Below are positions 44,772 through 54,051 of a stretch of 64,000 nucleotides of DNA, one piece after another. The position numbers and the translations under genes were made by a program. The DNA comes from DATGJX01 sp963830545 (GTDB lineage: Bacteria > Vulcanimicrobiota > Vulcanimicrobiia > Vulcanimicrobiales > Vulcanimicrobiaceae), in contig CAWHMK010000001.1 of the NCBI GenBank assembly GCA_963830545.1, positions 1,364,001 to 1,428,000 on the forward strand, given 5' to 3'. A model generated the notes under the pieces. It saw only the letters and a program-made list of their open reading frames with translations, searched no databases and was not told the origin of the DNA. Numbering within the stretch: the stretch's first letter is position 1; every line of letters starts with the position of its first letter.

Positions 44772-47700
44772 ATGCCAAAGAGCCGTCCAGCGTGGCCCGT
44801 CATGCGGCAATTCGAACGCGATCCGCTTGCATTGGGAGCAGCCGCCCAGTCCGATGCCAACCGCGAATGGCAGGCGCGAACGAACGACGCGAAAGTCGTG
44901 AAGTCGGTCTGCCCCTATTGCGCGGTAGGCTGCGGCCAGTTGCTTTACGTTCGCGACGGCAAGCTCATTCAAGTCGAAGGCGATCCGGATAGCCCGATTT
45001 CACGCGGACGCTTGTGCCCCAAAGGTGCGGCAACCCGCACGATGGTGCAAAGCCCGACGCGAGAGTACAAGGTGAAATACCGCCGTCCGAATGGGACGCG
45101 ATGGGAAGAGCTCCCGCTCGAGCAGGCGATGGACATGATCGCCGATCGCGTGCTCAAAACCCGCCGCGAAACGTGGCTCAGCAAAGAAGACGGCAAGGAC
45201 GTCAACCGTTGCGAGGGCATCGGCAGCCTCGGCGGCGCCACGCTCGACAACGAAGAAAACTACCTCATGAAAAAACTCTACACTGCGCTCGGCGTCGTGC
45301 AGGTAGAGAATCAGGCTCGAATATGACATAGCTCGACGGTTCCCAGTTTGGGAACCTCGTTCGGACGCGGCGGCGCTACCGATTTCTTGCAAGACATGCA
45401 GAATTCCGACTGCATCGTCATCATGGGATCCAACATGGCGGAGAATCATCCGGTCGGGTTCCAGTGGGCGATGGAGGCGCGGGAACGGGGCGCGCATTTG
45501 ATTCACGTCGATCCCCGCTTTACGCGCACCAGCGCGATGTCGACGCTGCACGTGCCGATCCGGCCCGGAACCGACATTGCGTTCCTGGGCGGCATCATCA
45601 ACTACATCATTCAAAACGATCGCGCGTTCAAAGAATACGTCGTCAACTACACCAACGCCCCCGTTATTCTCAAAGACGACTTCGAGGACACCGAGGATCT
45701 CGACGGCCTGTTCTCCGGCTGGGACCAGAAGCGCGGCGGCTACGTATTTTCGAGTTGGCAGTACAAAGGCATGGATCTGCACGGCGCCGCCGGACAGCGC
45801 GAAGGCGAAGAATCGCTCGCGGGTATGGAGAGCTTCTTGCAGCGCGAGGATGCGCTCAAGCACGGCGAGCCGCCGCACATGGACAAAACGCTCGAAGACC
45901 CGCGCTGCATCTATCAGATCATCAAACGGCATTACGCGCGCTACACGCCGGAAATGGTTGCAAAGATCTGCGGCGTGCGGCCCGAGAAGCTCCTTCAGGT
46001 CGCCGAAACGTTGTGCGAGAACAGCGGGCGCGATCGCACCTCATGCTTTGCATACGCCGTTGCGTGGACGCAGCACACGTTCGGCGTGCAGATGATCCGC
46101 GCTGCGGCGATCGTGCAGCTGCTCCTCGGAAACATCGGGCGTCCCGGCGGCGGCATTTACGCGCTGCGCGGACATGCATCGATACAAGGTTCGACGGACA
46201 TCCCGACGCTTTTCAACATTTTACCCGGCTACTTGGTCATGCCGCACGCCAAAGCTCACGAGGGTCTCGATCATTACATCGAGTCGGAGGCGGCGAAAAC
46301 CGGGTTCTGGGCCAACGTCGACAAGTACATGGTGAGTCTGCTCAAGGCCTGGTACGGCGAATACGCGACGCAAGAAAACGAGTACTGCTTCAACCTGCTG
46401 CCGCGCATCAGCGGCGACCACTCTGCGTATCGCACCGCGATGGGCATGCTCGACGGCAAGGTCAAAGGCTATTTCGTCTGCGGCGAAAACCCGGCGGTCG
46501 GAAACGCAAATTCCGGCCTGCACCGGCGGGGCCTGGCGAATCTCGAATGGCTCGTGGTGCGTGATTTCAGCGAAATCGAAAGCGCATCGTTCTGGTACGA
46601 CTCACCCGAGATCGATTCGGGCGAACTGAAGACCGAGGACATCAAAACCGAGGTCTTTTGGATGCCGGCCGCCGCGCACAGCGAGAAAGACGGTTCGTTC
46701 ACGAACACGCAGCGGCTGCTGCAGTGGCACCATAAGGCACTCGAGCCGGAAGGCGATGCGCGCTCGGAGTTATGGTTCTATTATCATCTCGGCAAGCGGA
46801 TCAAGCAAAAGATCGAAGAGCAGGACGAGCCGTGGGCCGACGCGATCCGCCGGCTGACGTGGGATTATCCCACGAAGGGTCCGCTCGACGAACCCGATGC
46901 GCATATGGTGCTGCGTGAAGTGAACGGCTGGGACGCCGAAGGGAAAGCGCTATCCGCGTACACCGAGCTCAAAGCCGACGGCAGCACCGCGTGCGGCTGC
47001 TGGATCTATTGCGGTTGTTACAAGGACGAACAAAATCAGACGGCGCGCCGCAAACCGCACGACCAGCAGACATGGGTCGCTCCGGAGTGGGGATGGTCGT
47101 GGCCCGCAAACCGGCGCATTCTGTACAATCGCGCATCCGCGGATCCCGACGGCAAGCCGTGGAGCATGCGCAAAGCGCTCGTGTGGTGGGATGCGGCCAA
47201 AGAACAGTGGACCGGATACGACGTGCCTGACTTCGAGAAGACGAAGAAACCGGACTACACGCCGCGCACGGGCGCTCAGCGCGAAGAAGCGATCGCCGGA
47301 TGGCACCCCTTCATCATGCAGGACGACGGTTTGGGATGGATGTTCGTTCCCAACGGCATCGTGGACGGGCCGTTACCTACGTATTTCGAACCGCAGGAAT
47401 CGCCGGTGAAGAACGCGCTCTACGGCACGCAAAGTAATCCCGCACGTCAAACGTTTCCGCGCGCGTTCAACGAATACAATCCTTCGCCGGGCGACCAGCA
47501 CGGCGACGTTTTTCCGCTCGTACTCTACACCTATCGTCTCACCGAGCATCACACCGCGGGCGGCATGTCTCGCACGGTGCCGCACCTCTCGGAACTGCAG
47601 CCGGAACTCTTCTGCGAGGTTAGTCCGGAATTGGCCGAACTGCGCGGCTTGCGTCACGGAGACTGGGCGACGATTTACAACGTGCGCGCCGTCATAGAAG

Positions 47701-47975
47701 CGCGCGTGATGGTGACGGATCGCGTGCAGCCGATTCGCCTCAACGGCAAGACGCTGCATTCGGTCGGCCTGCCGTATCATTGGGGCTCGCGCGGAATCGT
47801 TACGGGCGACGTCGTGAACGACTTGCTCCACATTGCGCTCGATCCGAACGTCCACATTCAGGAAACCAAAGGTCTGACGTGCGATATCCGGGCCGGACGG
47901 CGGCCGCGCGGCAAAGCGCGACAAGCGTTCCTCGACGAAGTGCGTGCGGGCGCGCACTTGGAGAAGCGTGTATGA
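44772..47975 (+). CDS. fdhA: Formate dehydrogenase catalytic subunit, selenocysteine-containing
   Basis: A molybdopterin oxidoreductase of 1,067 residues, if TGA at 45324-45326 is read as selenocysteine (residue 185). The [4Fe-4S] motif VCPYCAVGCGQ...GRLCPKG is near residues 45-80. The TGA lies exactly where known FDH-N/FdnG enzymes carry Sec: NQARI-Sec-HSSTVPSLGTSFGRG. Both sides are in the same frame with strong family identity (NMAENHPVGFQWAMEA, FGVQMIRAAAIVQLLLGN, AGGMSRTVPHL). No Tat signal is seen at the N-terminus, unlike E. coli FdnG, implying a cytoplasm-facing enzyme. ATG 44772 matches the family's MPKSRPAWP start. The gene overlaps fdhB (ATGA). selA/B/C and fdhD/E are not in the window. 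Confidence 0.95.
45324..45359 (+). promoter_or_regulatory. Selenocysteine TGA and bacterial SECIS hairpin
   Basis: Directly after the TGA (45324-45326) lies a perfect hairpin: GGTTCCCA (45338-45345), loop GTT (45346-45348), TGGGAACC (45349-45356), extended below a bulged C by CGA/TCG (45334-45336 with 45357-45359). A small apical loop beginning with G, about 19 bases after the UGA, matches the bacterial SECIS consensus recognised by SelB. Confidence 0.92.
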
Positions 47976-48865
47976 CGGCCTTCATCGATCTCACGCAGTT
48001 GCCGTCGCTCACGTCGGCGCAGGCCGAAGCGGCGACGTACGGGCCGGACGAACAACGACGCATGGGCTTCTTCACCGACACGACGCTATGCATCGGCTGC
48101 AAGGCATGCGAAGTTGCGTGCAAAGAATGGAACGAGCTGCCGCAGGACGGTTACGAGTTCACGGGGATGTCCTACGACAACACGAGCGAGCTGAGCGGCT
48201 CGACCTGGCGTCACGTCGCGTTCGTGGAGCAGTTCGATCGCGCTGCCGAAAAATCGCAACCCGAGCAGAGCGGCCGCTGGCTCATGGAGTCCGACGTGTG
48301 CAAACATTGCACGCATGCCGGATGCTTGGACGTCTGTCCCACGGGCGCGATCATCCGCACCGAATTCGGTACGGTCGTCATTCAAGACGACATCTGCAAC
48401 GGGTGCGGATATTGCGTGGTTGCCTGTCCGTTCGGCGTCATCAGCGAACAAAAACAAGAAGGCACGGCGAACAAAGCGGGCTCGGGAAAAGGCACGATGG
48501 GCAAGTGCACGCTGTGCTACGACCGGCTCAAAGCCGGTGAAGAACCCGCTTGCGCGAAAGCTTGCCCGACGCAGTCCATTCAATTCGGTCCGGTCGATGA
48601 ATTGCGCGAACGCGCCGAGCGCCGTTTGAGCCGCGTGCAGCAGCGCTTCGCAGGCTCGCAGTTGTACCTTTCCAATCAGCAGGACGGCGTGGGCGGAGGC
48701 GGCTCGATGTGGCTGCTGCTCGACAAACCGGAAGTGTACGGGCTGCCGCCCGATCCGGTCGTTCCGACGAAATATTTGCCGGAAATGTGGAAGTCCGCAG
48801 GCATTGCGATGGCGGTTCTGGCCGGGGCAGTGCTATTCGCGAGCGTTGCGGGGAAACGCGTATGA
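47972..48865 (+). CDS. fdhB: Formate dehydrogenase iron-sulfur subunit
   Basis: A 297-residue ferredoxin-like electron carrier with four cysteine clusters: CIGCKACEVACKEW, CKHCTHAGCLDVCPTGAI, CNGCGYCVVACPFGV, and CTLCYDRL with CAKACPTQSI. A C-terminal TM helix (IAMAVLAGAVLFASVAG) should anchor it, as in FdnH. It links the catalytic subunit to the membrane partner encoded next. ATG overlaps the fdhA stop, and its own stop overlaps the next ATG, so the three subunits are translationally coupled. Confidence 0.95.
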   Translation: MTAFIDLTQLPSLTSAQAEAATYGPDEQRRMGFFTDTTLCIGCKACEVACKEWNELPQDGYEFTGMSYDNTSELSGSTWRHVAFVEQFDRAAEKSQPEQSGRWLMESDVCKHCTHAGCLDVCPTGAIIRTEFGTVVIQDDICNGCGYCVVACPFGVISEQKQEGTANKAGSGKGTMGKCTLCYDRLKAGEEPACAKACPTQSIQFGPVDELRERAERRLSRVQQRFAGSQLYLSNQQDGVGGGGSMWLLLDKPEVYGLPPDPVVPTKYLPEMWKSAGIAMAVLAGAVLFASVAGKRV

Positions 48866-49792
48866 CGCAGAGCGGCTATTACGGACGGCCGATGATCAAA
48901 CCGCCCGAGTGGACGGACTTGATTCCGGCGTACTTTTTCGTCGGCGGGCTCGCGGGCGCGTCTGCACGTTCTCGGCTTCACCGAACGCATCGCCAAGAAC
49001 GATCGCCTGGCCCGCACGATGATTTTCACCGCCGCGGCGGGCAGCATGGTGAGCGGCTTCTGTTTGATTGCGGATCTCAAGCGGCCCGAACGTTTCATGA
49101 ACATGCTGCGCGTGTTCAAACCGACCTCGCCCATGAGCATGGGCGTGTATTTGTTCAGCGCCTTCGGCGGCGCAACGACGATCGCGGCCGCAAGCGAACT
49201 CACCGGAATCCTGCGTCCGATCGGGCGCATATTCGAAGGTATTGCCGCGCTTCTCGGTCCGGCGATGTCGGTCTACACGTCGGTTCTGATCGGCGACACG
49301 GTCGTACCGGCCTGGCACTATGGCCGCAACGCAATGCCCGCGGTATTCGCCGCTACGTCGTGCGCGACGGCGGGCGCCGCCGGTATGCTCTTCACGCCCG
49401 CGCGCTTCGCCCGTCCTGCGCGACGGCTTGCGTTAGCCGGCGGCATCGCAATGCCGATCGCGCTCGAACGCCTGCACATGGAACTCGGCCCGCGCCAAGA
49501 GCAAGCCTATCAAGAAGGCCAAGCGGAATTTCTCTCCAAGGCCGCGCGGCTACTCAATTTTGCAGGACTTGCTGCCGCGGCCTTCGCGAAGAATAACGAT
49601 TTCGCTGCGAAAATCGCCGGCACGCTCCTGCTTGCGGCTGGCGCTGCGGAGCGCTTCGGCATCTTCCGCGCCGGATGCGTTTCCGCAAAAGATCCGAGTT
49701 ACACGATCGACGCGCAGCGGCGAAGTCTAGGCGATCGTCCGCAGCCGCAAACCGCGACGAGCGTCGAATGCGGTGAAATCGTTCGGCGCTAG
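48862..49792 (+). CDS. NrfD-like membrane subunit of formate dehydrogenase (interrupted by a frameshift)
   Basis: A polytopic quinone-interacting membrane protein of the NrfD/PsrC type. The N-terminus (YYGRPMIKPPEWTDLIPAYF, FVGGLAGA) is in one frame and the rest (LHVLGFTERIAKNDRLART, FMNMLRVFKPTSPMSMG, GAAGMLFTPARFARPARRL) in another. Dropping one base at 48959-48962 joins them to about 309 residues with no further stop, so error is likelier than decay. It has several TM helices and contains the conserved RVFKPTSPMS loop. It accepts electrons from the Fe-S subunit and passes them to quinone, by analogy. Confidence 0.85.
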
Positions 49793-50812
49793 TTACGAGA
49801 GCCGCATTGCACGCTTCACGTCCGCCATCGTTTGCAGCGCCACTTCACGTGCGCGCTGCGTGCCTTCGGCGACGATCCGCTCGACCTGTGCGATGTCGTT
49901 CGCATACAGTGCACGCCTTTCGCGTAACGGACGCAAATAGTCGTTGAGCGCTTGCGCCAGATCGCCTTTGTCCTGAACGCAGCCGAGCGCCCCGGAGCGG
50001 CAGTCCTCATTTACCAGCGGCACGTGTTGGGGTTTGACGAGCTTCCACAAAGCAAAAATGGCGCAAATATCCGGATTTCCTGGATCGTGCCGGCGTATTT
50101 TGGCGGGGTCCGTGATGAACTTGCGGATCTTTTTCGCCGTTTCGTCTTCGCTGTCGCTCAGGAGGATGTAATTGTCGTAGGACTTGCTCATTTTGCGCCC
50201 GTCGACGCCCGGCACTTCCGCTGCATCTTCCACGAGCATCGCTTTGGGCTCGACGAGAATCCTTTCGCCCTCGCCGTAGAGATAATTGAAGCGCCGAACG
50301 ACTTCGCGCCCGAACTCCAGATGCGCGACTTGGTCGCGTCCGACCGGAACTTCCTCCCCGCGAAACGCGGCGATGTCGCAAAGTTGCAGAAGCGGATAGC
50401 CCAAGAAACCGTACGTCGCGATCTCCTGGCCGAGCGCCTCGATTTGCCCTTTGTATGTGGGCACGCGCTCCAGCCACGATACCGGCGCGATCATGCCGAG
50501 CAATACTTGCAGTTCGGAGATCTCCGGAATGCCCGACTGCAGAAAAAACGTCGAGGCGTTCGGATCGACGCCCGCCGCCAGCCAATCCAAAACCATCTCG
50601 TTCCTTGCGTCGCGAATTGCCTGCGGATCGGCAAACCCCGTCGTGTACGCGTGCAAGTCGGCAATTTCGAAATACGCGTCCGCGGTTTGACAGTAGCGCA
50701 CCCACTGCGTGAGCACGCCGAAATAATGGCCGATGTGCAATTGCCCGGTAGGGCGCATGCCCGACATCACGCGCGGACGTTTGGCGGTCGGAAGCGGCTG
50801 GGCCGTCGTCAT
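49793..50812 (-). CDS. trpS: Tryptophanyl-tRNA synthetase
   Basis: A 339-residue class I synthetase. The HIGH-type motif is SGMRPTGQLHIGHYFG and the KMSKS motif GRKMSKSYDN. EVPVGRDQVAHLEFGRE and a long helical C-terminus complete the family picture. ATG 50812 overlaps the thiD stop (TGATG). It ends directly against the convergent formate dehydrogenase operon with no gap and no visible terminator. Confidence 0.96.
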   Translation of the reverse strand: MTTAQPLPTAKRPRVMSGMRPTGQLHIGHYFGVLTQWVRYCQTADAYFEIADLHAYTTGFADPQAIRDARNEMVLDWLAAGVDPNASTFFLQSGIPEISELQVLLGMIAPVSWLERVPTYKGQIEALGQEIATYGFLGYPLLQLCDIAAFRGEEVPVGRDQVAHLEFGREVVRRFNYLYGEGERILVEPKAMLVEDAAEVPGVDGRKMSKSYDNYILLSDSEDETAKKIRKFITDPAKIRRHDPGNPDICAIFALWKLVKPQHVPLVNEDCRSGALGCVQDKGDLAQALNDYLRPLRERRALYANDIAQVERIVAEGTQRAREVALQTMADVKRAMRLS

Positions 50813-51531
50813 GACCGCGCGATATTCGCGCGCACGTATGCGCGCGCCCCCTGAACCGCAGCATGAAGATCTTTGCCCAGTGCGATCTCGCACGAGAGCG
50901 CCATCGCGAGCGCGCACCCGGTACCACGCATCTCTCGCGCGAGCCGCGTATCGGAGTACGTTTCGACGCCGTTTTCGGTCACGAGTACGTCCACCGGATC
51001 GTCGCGCAAGTGTCCGCCTTTGACGAGCGCTGCATCGATACCGCGCCGCAGAAGCGCTTTTCCGGCTGCGATCATCTCGTCCACGGTTGCGATCTCGCGG
51101 CCGGTCAATGCGCCGGCTTCGTCGAGATTCGGCGTGATGACCGAACCCGTTCCTGCGCCGAACGATGTTAGCGCGCGAAGCGGATCGTCGGAGTACAGCG
51201 ATCCTCCCGCGCTCGCACGCATGACCGGGTCGATCACGACTCGCCGGCCGGCGAGATGGCCCCGCAGCAATTCCAGATGCCGCGCGCTCCCGACCGCGCC
51301 GATGCGCACGATAGCGGCGTCATCGAGATCGACCACTTGCAGTTGCGCGAGAAGCAGCTCGCTCGGTAACGCAAAAATATTATGCACGCCTTGCTCGTCC
51401 TGCGCGCTCACGGCGGCGGCGACTAGATGATGGCGGACACCGTAGTCCGCGGCGACGCGCACGTCGACGCCGAGCCCGGCACGATTTTTCGGATGTGTCA
51501 TGCCGACGGAAACGACCAGCGCCCGGCTCAA
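50809..51531 (-). CDS. thiD: Hydroxymethylpyrimidine/phosphomethylpyrimidine kinase
   Basis: A 240-residue ribokinase-fold kinase phosphorylating the pyrimidine precursor of thiamine. Motifs: GLGVDVRVAADYGVR, VVIDPVMRASAGGSLYSDD, ITPNLDEAGALTGREI, and the anion hole RGTGCALAMAL. The N-terminus (VSVGMTHPKNRAGLG) departs from the usual SDPSGGAG motif, so it is a divergent family member. TTG 51531 overlaps the thiE stop. Placement next to thiE supports a thiamine role. Confidence 0.82.
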   Translation of the reverse strand: MSRALVVSVGMTHPKNRAGLGVDVRVAADYGVRHHLVAAAVSAQDEQGVHNIFALPSELLLAQLQVVDLDDAAIVRIGAVGSARHLELLRGHLAGRRVVIDPVMRASAGGSLYSDDPLRALTSFGAGTGSVITPNLDEAGALTGREIATVDEMIAAGKALLRRGIDAALVKGGHLRDDPVDVLVTENGVETYSDTRLAREMRGTGCALAMALSCEIALGKDLHAAVQGARAYVRANIARS

Positions 51532-52166
51532 GAGTCTGCGTTCCAGACGCGCACCATCGCCGCCGTTGCGCTACGCGGATCGGAGCTTCCCGAAATCGCG
51601 GAGATCATCGCAGCCATCGCAACCCCGGCTGCGCGCACTTCGGGCAAACGCGCGAGCGTTATACCGCCGATAGCAGCGACGGGAAGCGATGCCGCGGCGG
51701 CTACGCGCTTCAGGCCGGCAATGCCTATCGGGTCACCCGCGTCGTCCTTCGAGCCCGTTGCATATACCGAACCCACGCCGGCGTAGTCCGCGCCGGCCGC
51801 TTCCGCCGAATGCGCCTCTCGCGCCGATCCGCACGAAATTCCCAGGATGCCATCGGGAAGTGCGGCCCGAATCGCCGCAAGTTCGCCGGTTTGCGCGTCG
51901 CCGGGCCCAAGGTGCACCCCATCGGCATCGTACGCGCGAACGGCGCGCCAATCGTCGTTCAAAATGAACAATGCGCCCTGCGCTCGCGTGAGGTCGCGGA
52001 TCGCTTTCGCGTGGGCCGCAACGATGCCGCTTTTCGCGCGGTATTGCACGATGCGCGCGCCGCCTTCGAGAATTGCGCGGGCGAGACCGACGCAAGGATG
52101 CTCGTTGCTTTCGTTGACGATGACGTAGATGCCGCGCAAGAGCGCCGCGCGCTCGCGGCGCGTCAC
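51528..52166 (-). CDS. thiE: Thiamine-phosphate synthase
   Basis: About 212 residues of a TIM-barrel enzyme joining the pyrimidine and thiazole halves of thiamine phosphate. Motifs: YVIVNES, ARIVQYRAKSG, LFILNDDWRAV, GVHLGPGDAQTG, ADYAGVGSVYATGSKDDA and PVAAIGGI. GTG 52166 is chosen because it overlaps the stop of the small membrane gene upstream (GTGA); TTG 52139 is nearer the barrel and also possible. Confidence 0.9.
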   Translation of the reverse strand: MTRRERAALLRGIYVIVNESNEHPCVGLARAILEGGARIVQYRAKSGIVAAHAKAIRDLTRAQGALFILNDDWRAVRAYDADGVHLGPGDAQTGELAAIRAALPDGILGISCGSAREAHSAEAAGADYAGVGSVYATGSKDDAGDPIGIAGLKRVAAAASLPVAAIGGITLARLPEVRAAGVAMAAMISAISGSSDPRSATAAMVRVWNADS

Positions 52167-52354
52167 GGTTTGCGAGAATTGCGCGTGCGCACGAACAACC
52201 ATGCGTTGAATGCCAGATACAAAAAGAAGATGCCGACGACGATTGCCGCAAGCCCGTACGCATGGCGCTGCATCGCGAGCGGAACCAGAAACGCGAACAC
52301 CATCGCTGCGGCCATCAGCAGCGCGAGCAGGCGTTGAAGCGGTACGAAACTCAC
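52163..52354 (-). CDS. Small two-TM protein downstream of parB
   Basis: A 63-residue protein with two hydrophobic helices (LLALLMAAAMVFAFLVPLA and GLAAIVVGIFFLYLAFNAWLF) and a basic C-terminal tail (VRTRNSRKP). GTG 52354 overlaps the parB stop (GTGA) and its own stop overlaps the thiE GTG, so it is locked into the operon. Family not recognised. The overlaps on both sides make a real gene likely. Confidence 0.65.
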   Translation of the reverse strand: MSFVPLQRLLALLMAAAMVFAFLVPLAMQRHAYGLAAIVVGIFFLYLAFNAWLFVRTRNSRKP

Positions 52355-53226
52355 CCTTCGAGCAGCAGCTCCGCGATGCGGATGAGATCGTCCTCGTTCG
52401 CGTATCGGATCTCGATGCTGCCACCGTTGGCGGTGCGACGCAGTTGCACGGGAGCGCCGAACCTGATGCGCAGCCGCGATTCGAATTCCCGATCGTCCGG
52501 CGAAGACTGTACGGCCGCGCGCGTGGCGGATGCCGCGGGCGGCTCGTTCAAAGCGGCCACGATGCGTTCGAGCGCTCGCACGGATATGCCGAGGTGCGCC
52601 GCGCGTCTGGCGAGTTCGAGCCGCTGCGCCTCGGGGGCGGCGAGAATTGCACGCGCGTGCCCCGCACTGAGCGACCCATCTGCAATAAGCGTCTTGATGC
52701 TTTCCGGCAGCCCGAGCAAACGCAGGGCGTTGGTAACCGCAGGCCGGCTTTTTCCCAACCGCTGGGCGACCTGGTCTTGCGTGAAATCATGCGCGTCGAT
52801 CAGGTCCGCAATGCCTGCTGCCTCTTCAAGCGGGTTGAGGTCCTCGCGCTGCAGATTCTCGATGATCGCCACTTCGAGCGACTCGCGGTCGTTCGCGGCG
52901 CGCACGATTGCCGGAACGGTGGGGCGCTGCAGCGCCGCGCAGGCGCGCCAGCGGCGCTCGCCGGCGATCAGTTCGTAGCCCTCGCCCCGCTCGCGCACGA
53001 GAATCGGAACCAGCACGCCGTGCTCGGTAATCGAGGCCTTGAGTTCGTCCAGCGTTTGTGCGTCGAAGGTCTTGCGGGGCTGATGGGGGTTTGGCCGGAT
53101 GCGCTCGACTGGAATTTGCCGAATCGCGTCGACCCCAGCGGGGCCTGTTCCCGCGGCAACTGCCGGCACATCGCCCAGCAGTGCGCCGAGTCCGCGTCCG
53201 AGCCCGCGTTTGGGTGCAGAACTCAT
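52351..53226 (-). CDS. parB: Chromosome-partitioning protein ParB (Spo0J family)
   Basis: A 291-residue CTP-dependent DNA clamp that loads at parS. The N-terminus RGLGRGLGALLGD is the ParA-activating peptide. The CTPase/ParB domain has IRPNPHQPRKTFD, LIAGERRWRA, and IENLQREDLNPLEEA, followed by the HTH (FTQDQVAQRLGKSRPAVTNALRLL) and a C-terminal dimer domain. ATG 53226 is preferred to GTG 53238. The parS palindrome lies about 2.5 kb away, next to rsmG. Confidence 0.96.
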   Translation of the reverse strand: MSSAPKRGLGRGLGALLGDVPAVAAGTGPAGVDAIRQIPVERIRPNPHQPRKTFDAQTLDELKASITEHGVLVPILVRERGEGYELIAGERRWRACAALQRPTVPAIVRAANDRESLEVAIIENLQREDLNPLEEAAGIADLIDAHDFTQDQVAQRLGKSRPAVTNALRLLGLPESIKTLIADGSLSAGHARAILAAPEAQRLELARRAAHLGISVRALERIVAALNEPPAASATRAAVQSSPDDREFESRLRIRFGAPVQLRRTANGGSIEIRYANEDDLIRIAELLLEG

Positions 53227-53251
53227 GTTGAACGGCACCCCGCTGCCTGCG

Positions 53252-54040
53252 TCATTGGGCAGCCGCCTTCGGCTGCTGCGCCTGCGTTTCGAGCATCTCT
53301 TTCGCTAGAGCGATATACGCTTGCGCGCCGCGCGATTTGAGATCGAAAAGTATCACGGGCTTACCGAAGGACGGCGCCTCGGAGAGCCGCACGTTGCGCG
53401 GAATTTGCGTCTTGAACATCTGACGCGGAAAATACGCGTTCAGTTCGTCGAGCACTTCCATCGCGAGTTTCGTGCGCCCGTCGAACATCGTCACGAGCAC
53501 GCCGGTAATTTGCAGCTTCGGATTGAGCGCGTCTTGCACGCGCCGCACGACGTTCGTGAGCTGCGAGAGTCCCTCGAGCGCGTAGTATTCCGCTTGCACC
53601 GGGATGATGACTTCCTGCGTCGCCGTAAGCGCGTTAATCGTCAGCAAACCGAGTGAGGGCGGACAATCGACGAGCACGAAATCGTAGTTGCCGGCAATGG
53701 GCCCGAGCACGCCTTTCAAGCGGTTTTCACGCGAAAGTGCCGACACCAGTTCGATTTCCGCGCCGGCAAGATTGATCGTCGCGGGGATGATGTCGAGGTA
53801 TTCGATCTCCGTACCGCGCAGGACTTCGTCGAAAGACGCGTGATGCATCAGCAGATCGTAGACGTCGCGCTTGAGTTCCGATTTGTTCACGCCCAGGCCC
53901 GTCGACGTATTGCCTTGCGGGTCGAGATCGACGACGAGCACGCGCTGTCCGAGCACAGCTAGCGCCGCGCCGAGATTGACTGTCGTCGTGCTTTTGCCGA
54001 CTCCGCCTTTTTGATTGACGAGCGCGATGATCCGCGAGAT
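53252..54040 (-). CDS. parA: Chromosome-partitioning ATPase ParA (non-canonical start)
   Basis: A 262-residue ParA/Soj ATPase that moves ParB-parS complexes. The deviant Walker A is NQKGGVGKSTTTVNLG, Walker B region VLVDCPPSLGLL, with VVDLDPQGNTSTGLG between. The first GTG (53956) would remove the P-loop, so translation must begin upstream, yet no ATG, GTG or TTG exists in frame after the cca stop. The best candidate is ATC at 54040 (I-S-R-I-I-A-L-V-N), at the position of Met in relatives, with AGGGGG seven bases upstream. Confidence 0.92.
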   Translation of the reverse strand: MSRIIALVNQKGGVGKSTTTVNLGAALAVLGQRVLVVDLDPQGNTSTGLGVNKSELKRDVYDLLMHHASFDEVLRGTEIEYLDIIPATINLAGAEIELVSALSRENRLKGVLGPIAGNYDFVLVDCPPSLGLLTINALTATQEVIIPVQAEYYALEGLSQLTNVVRRVQDALNPKLQITGVLVTMFDGRTKLAMEVLDELNAYFPRQMFKTQIPRNVRLSEAPSFGKPVILFDLKSRGAQAYIALAKEMLETQAQQPKAAAQ

Positions 54041-54051
54041 GGACGAACCCC

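Noticed and set aside
44631..45326. Separate truncated formate dehydrogenase fragment ending at TGA
   Set aside because: The TGA is at the known Sec position, has a SECIS hairpin, and the following frame continues the same protein.
52210..53340. 376-codon plus-strand ORF over parB
   Set aside because: Antisense to parB; no domain features.
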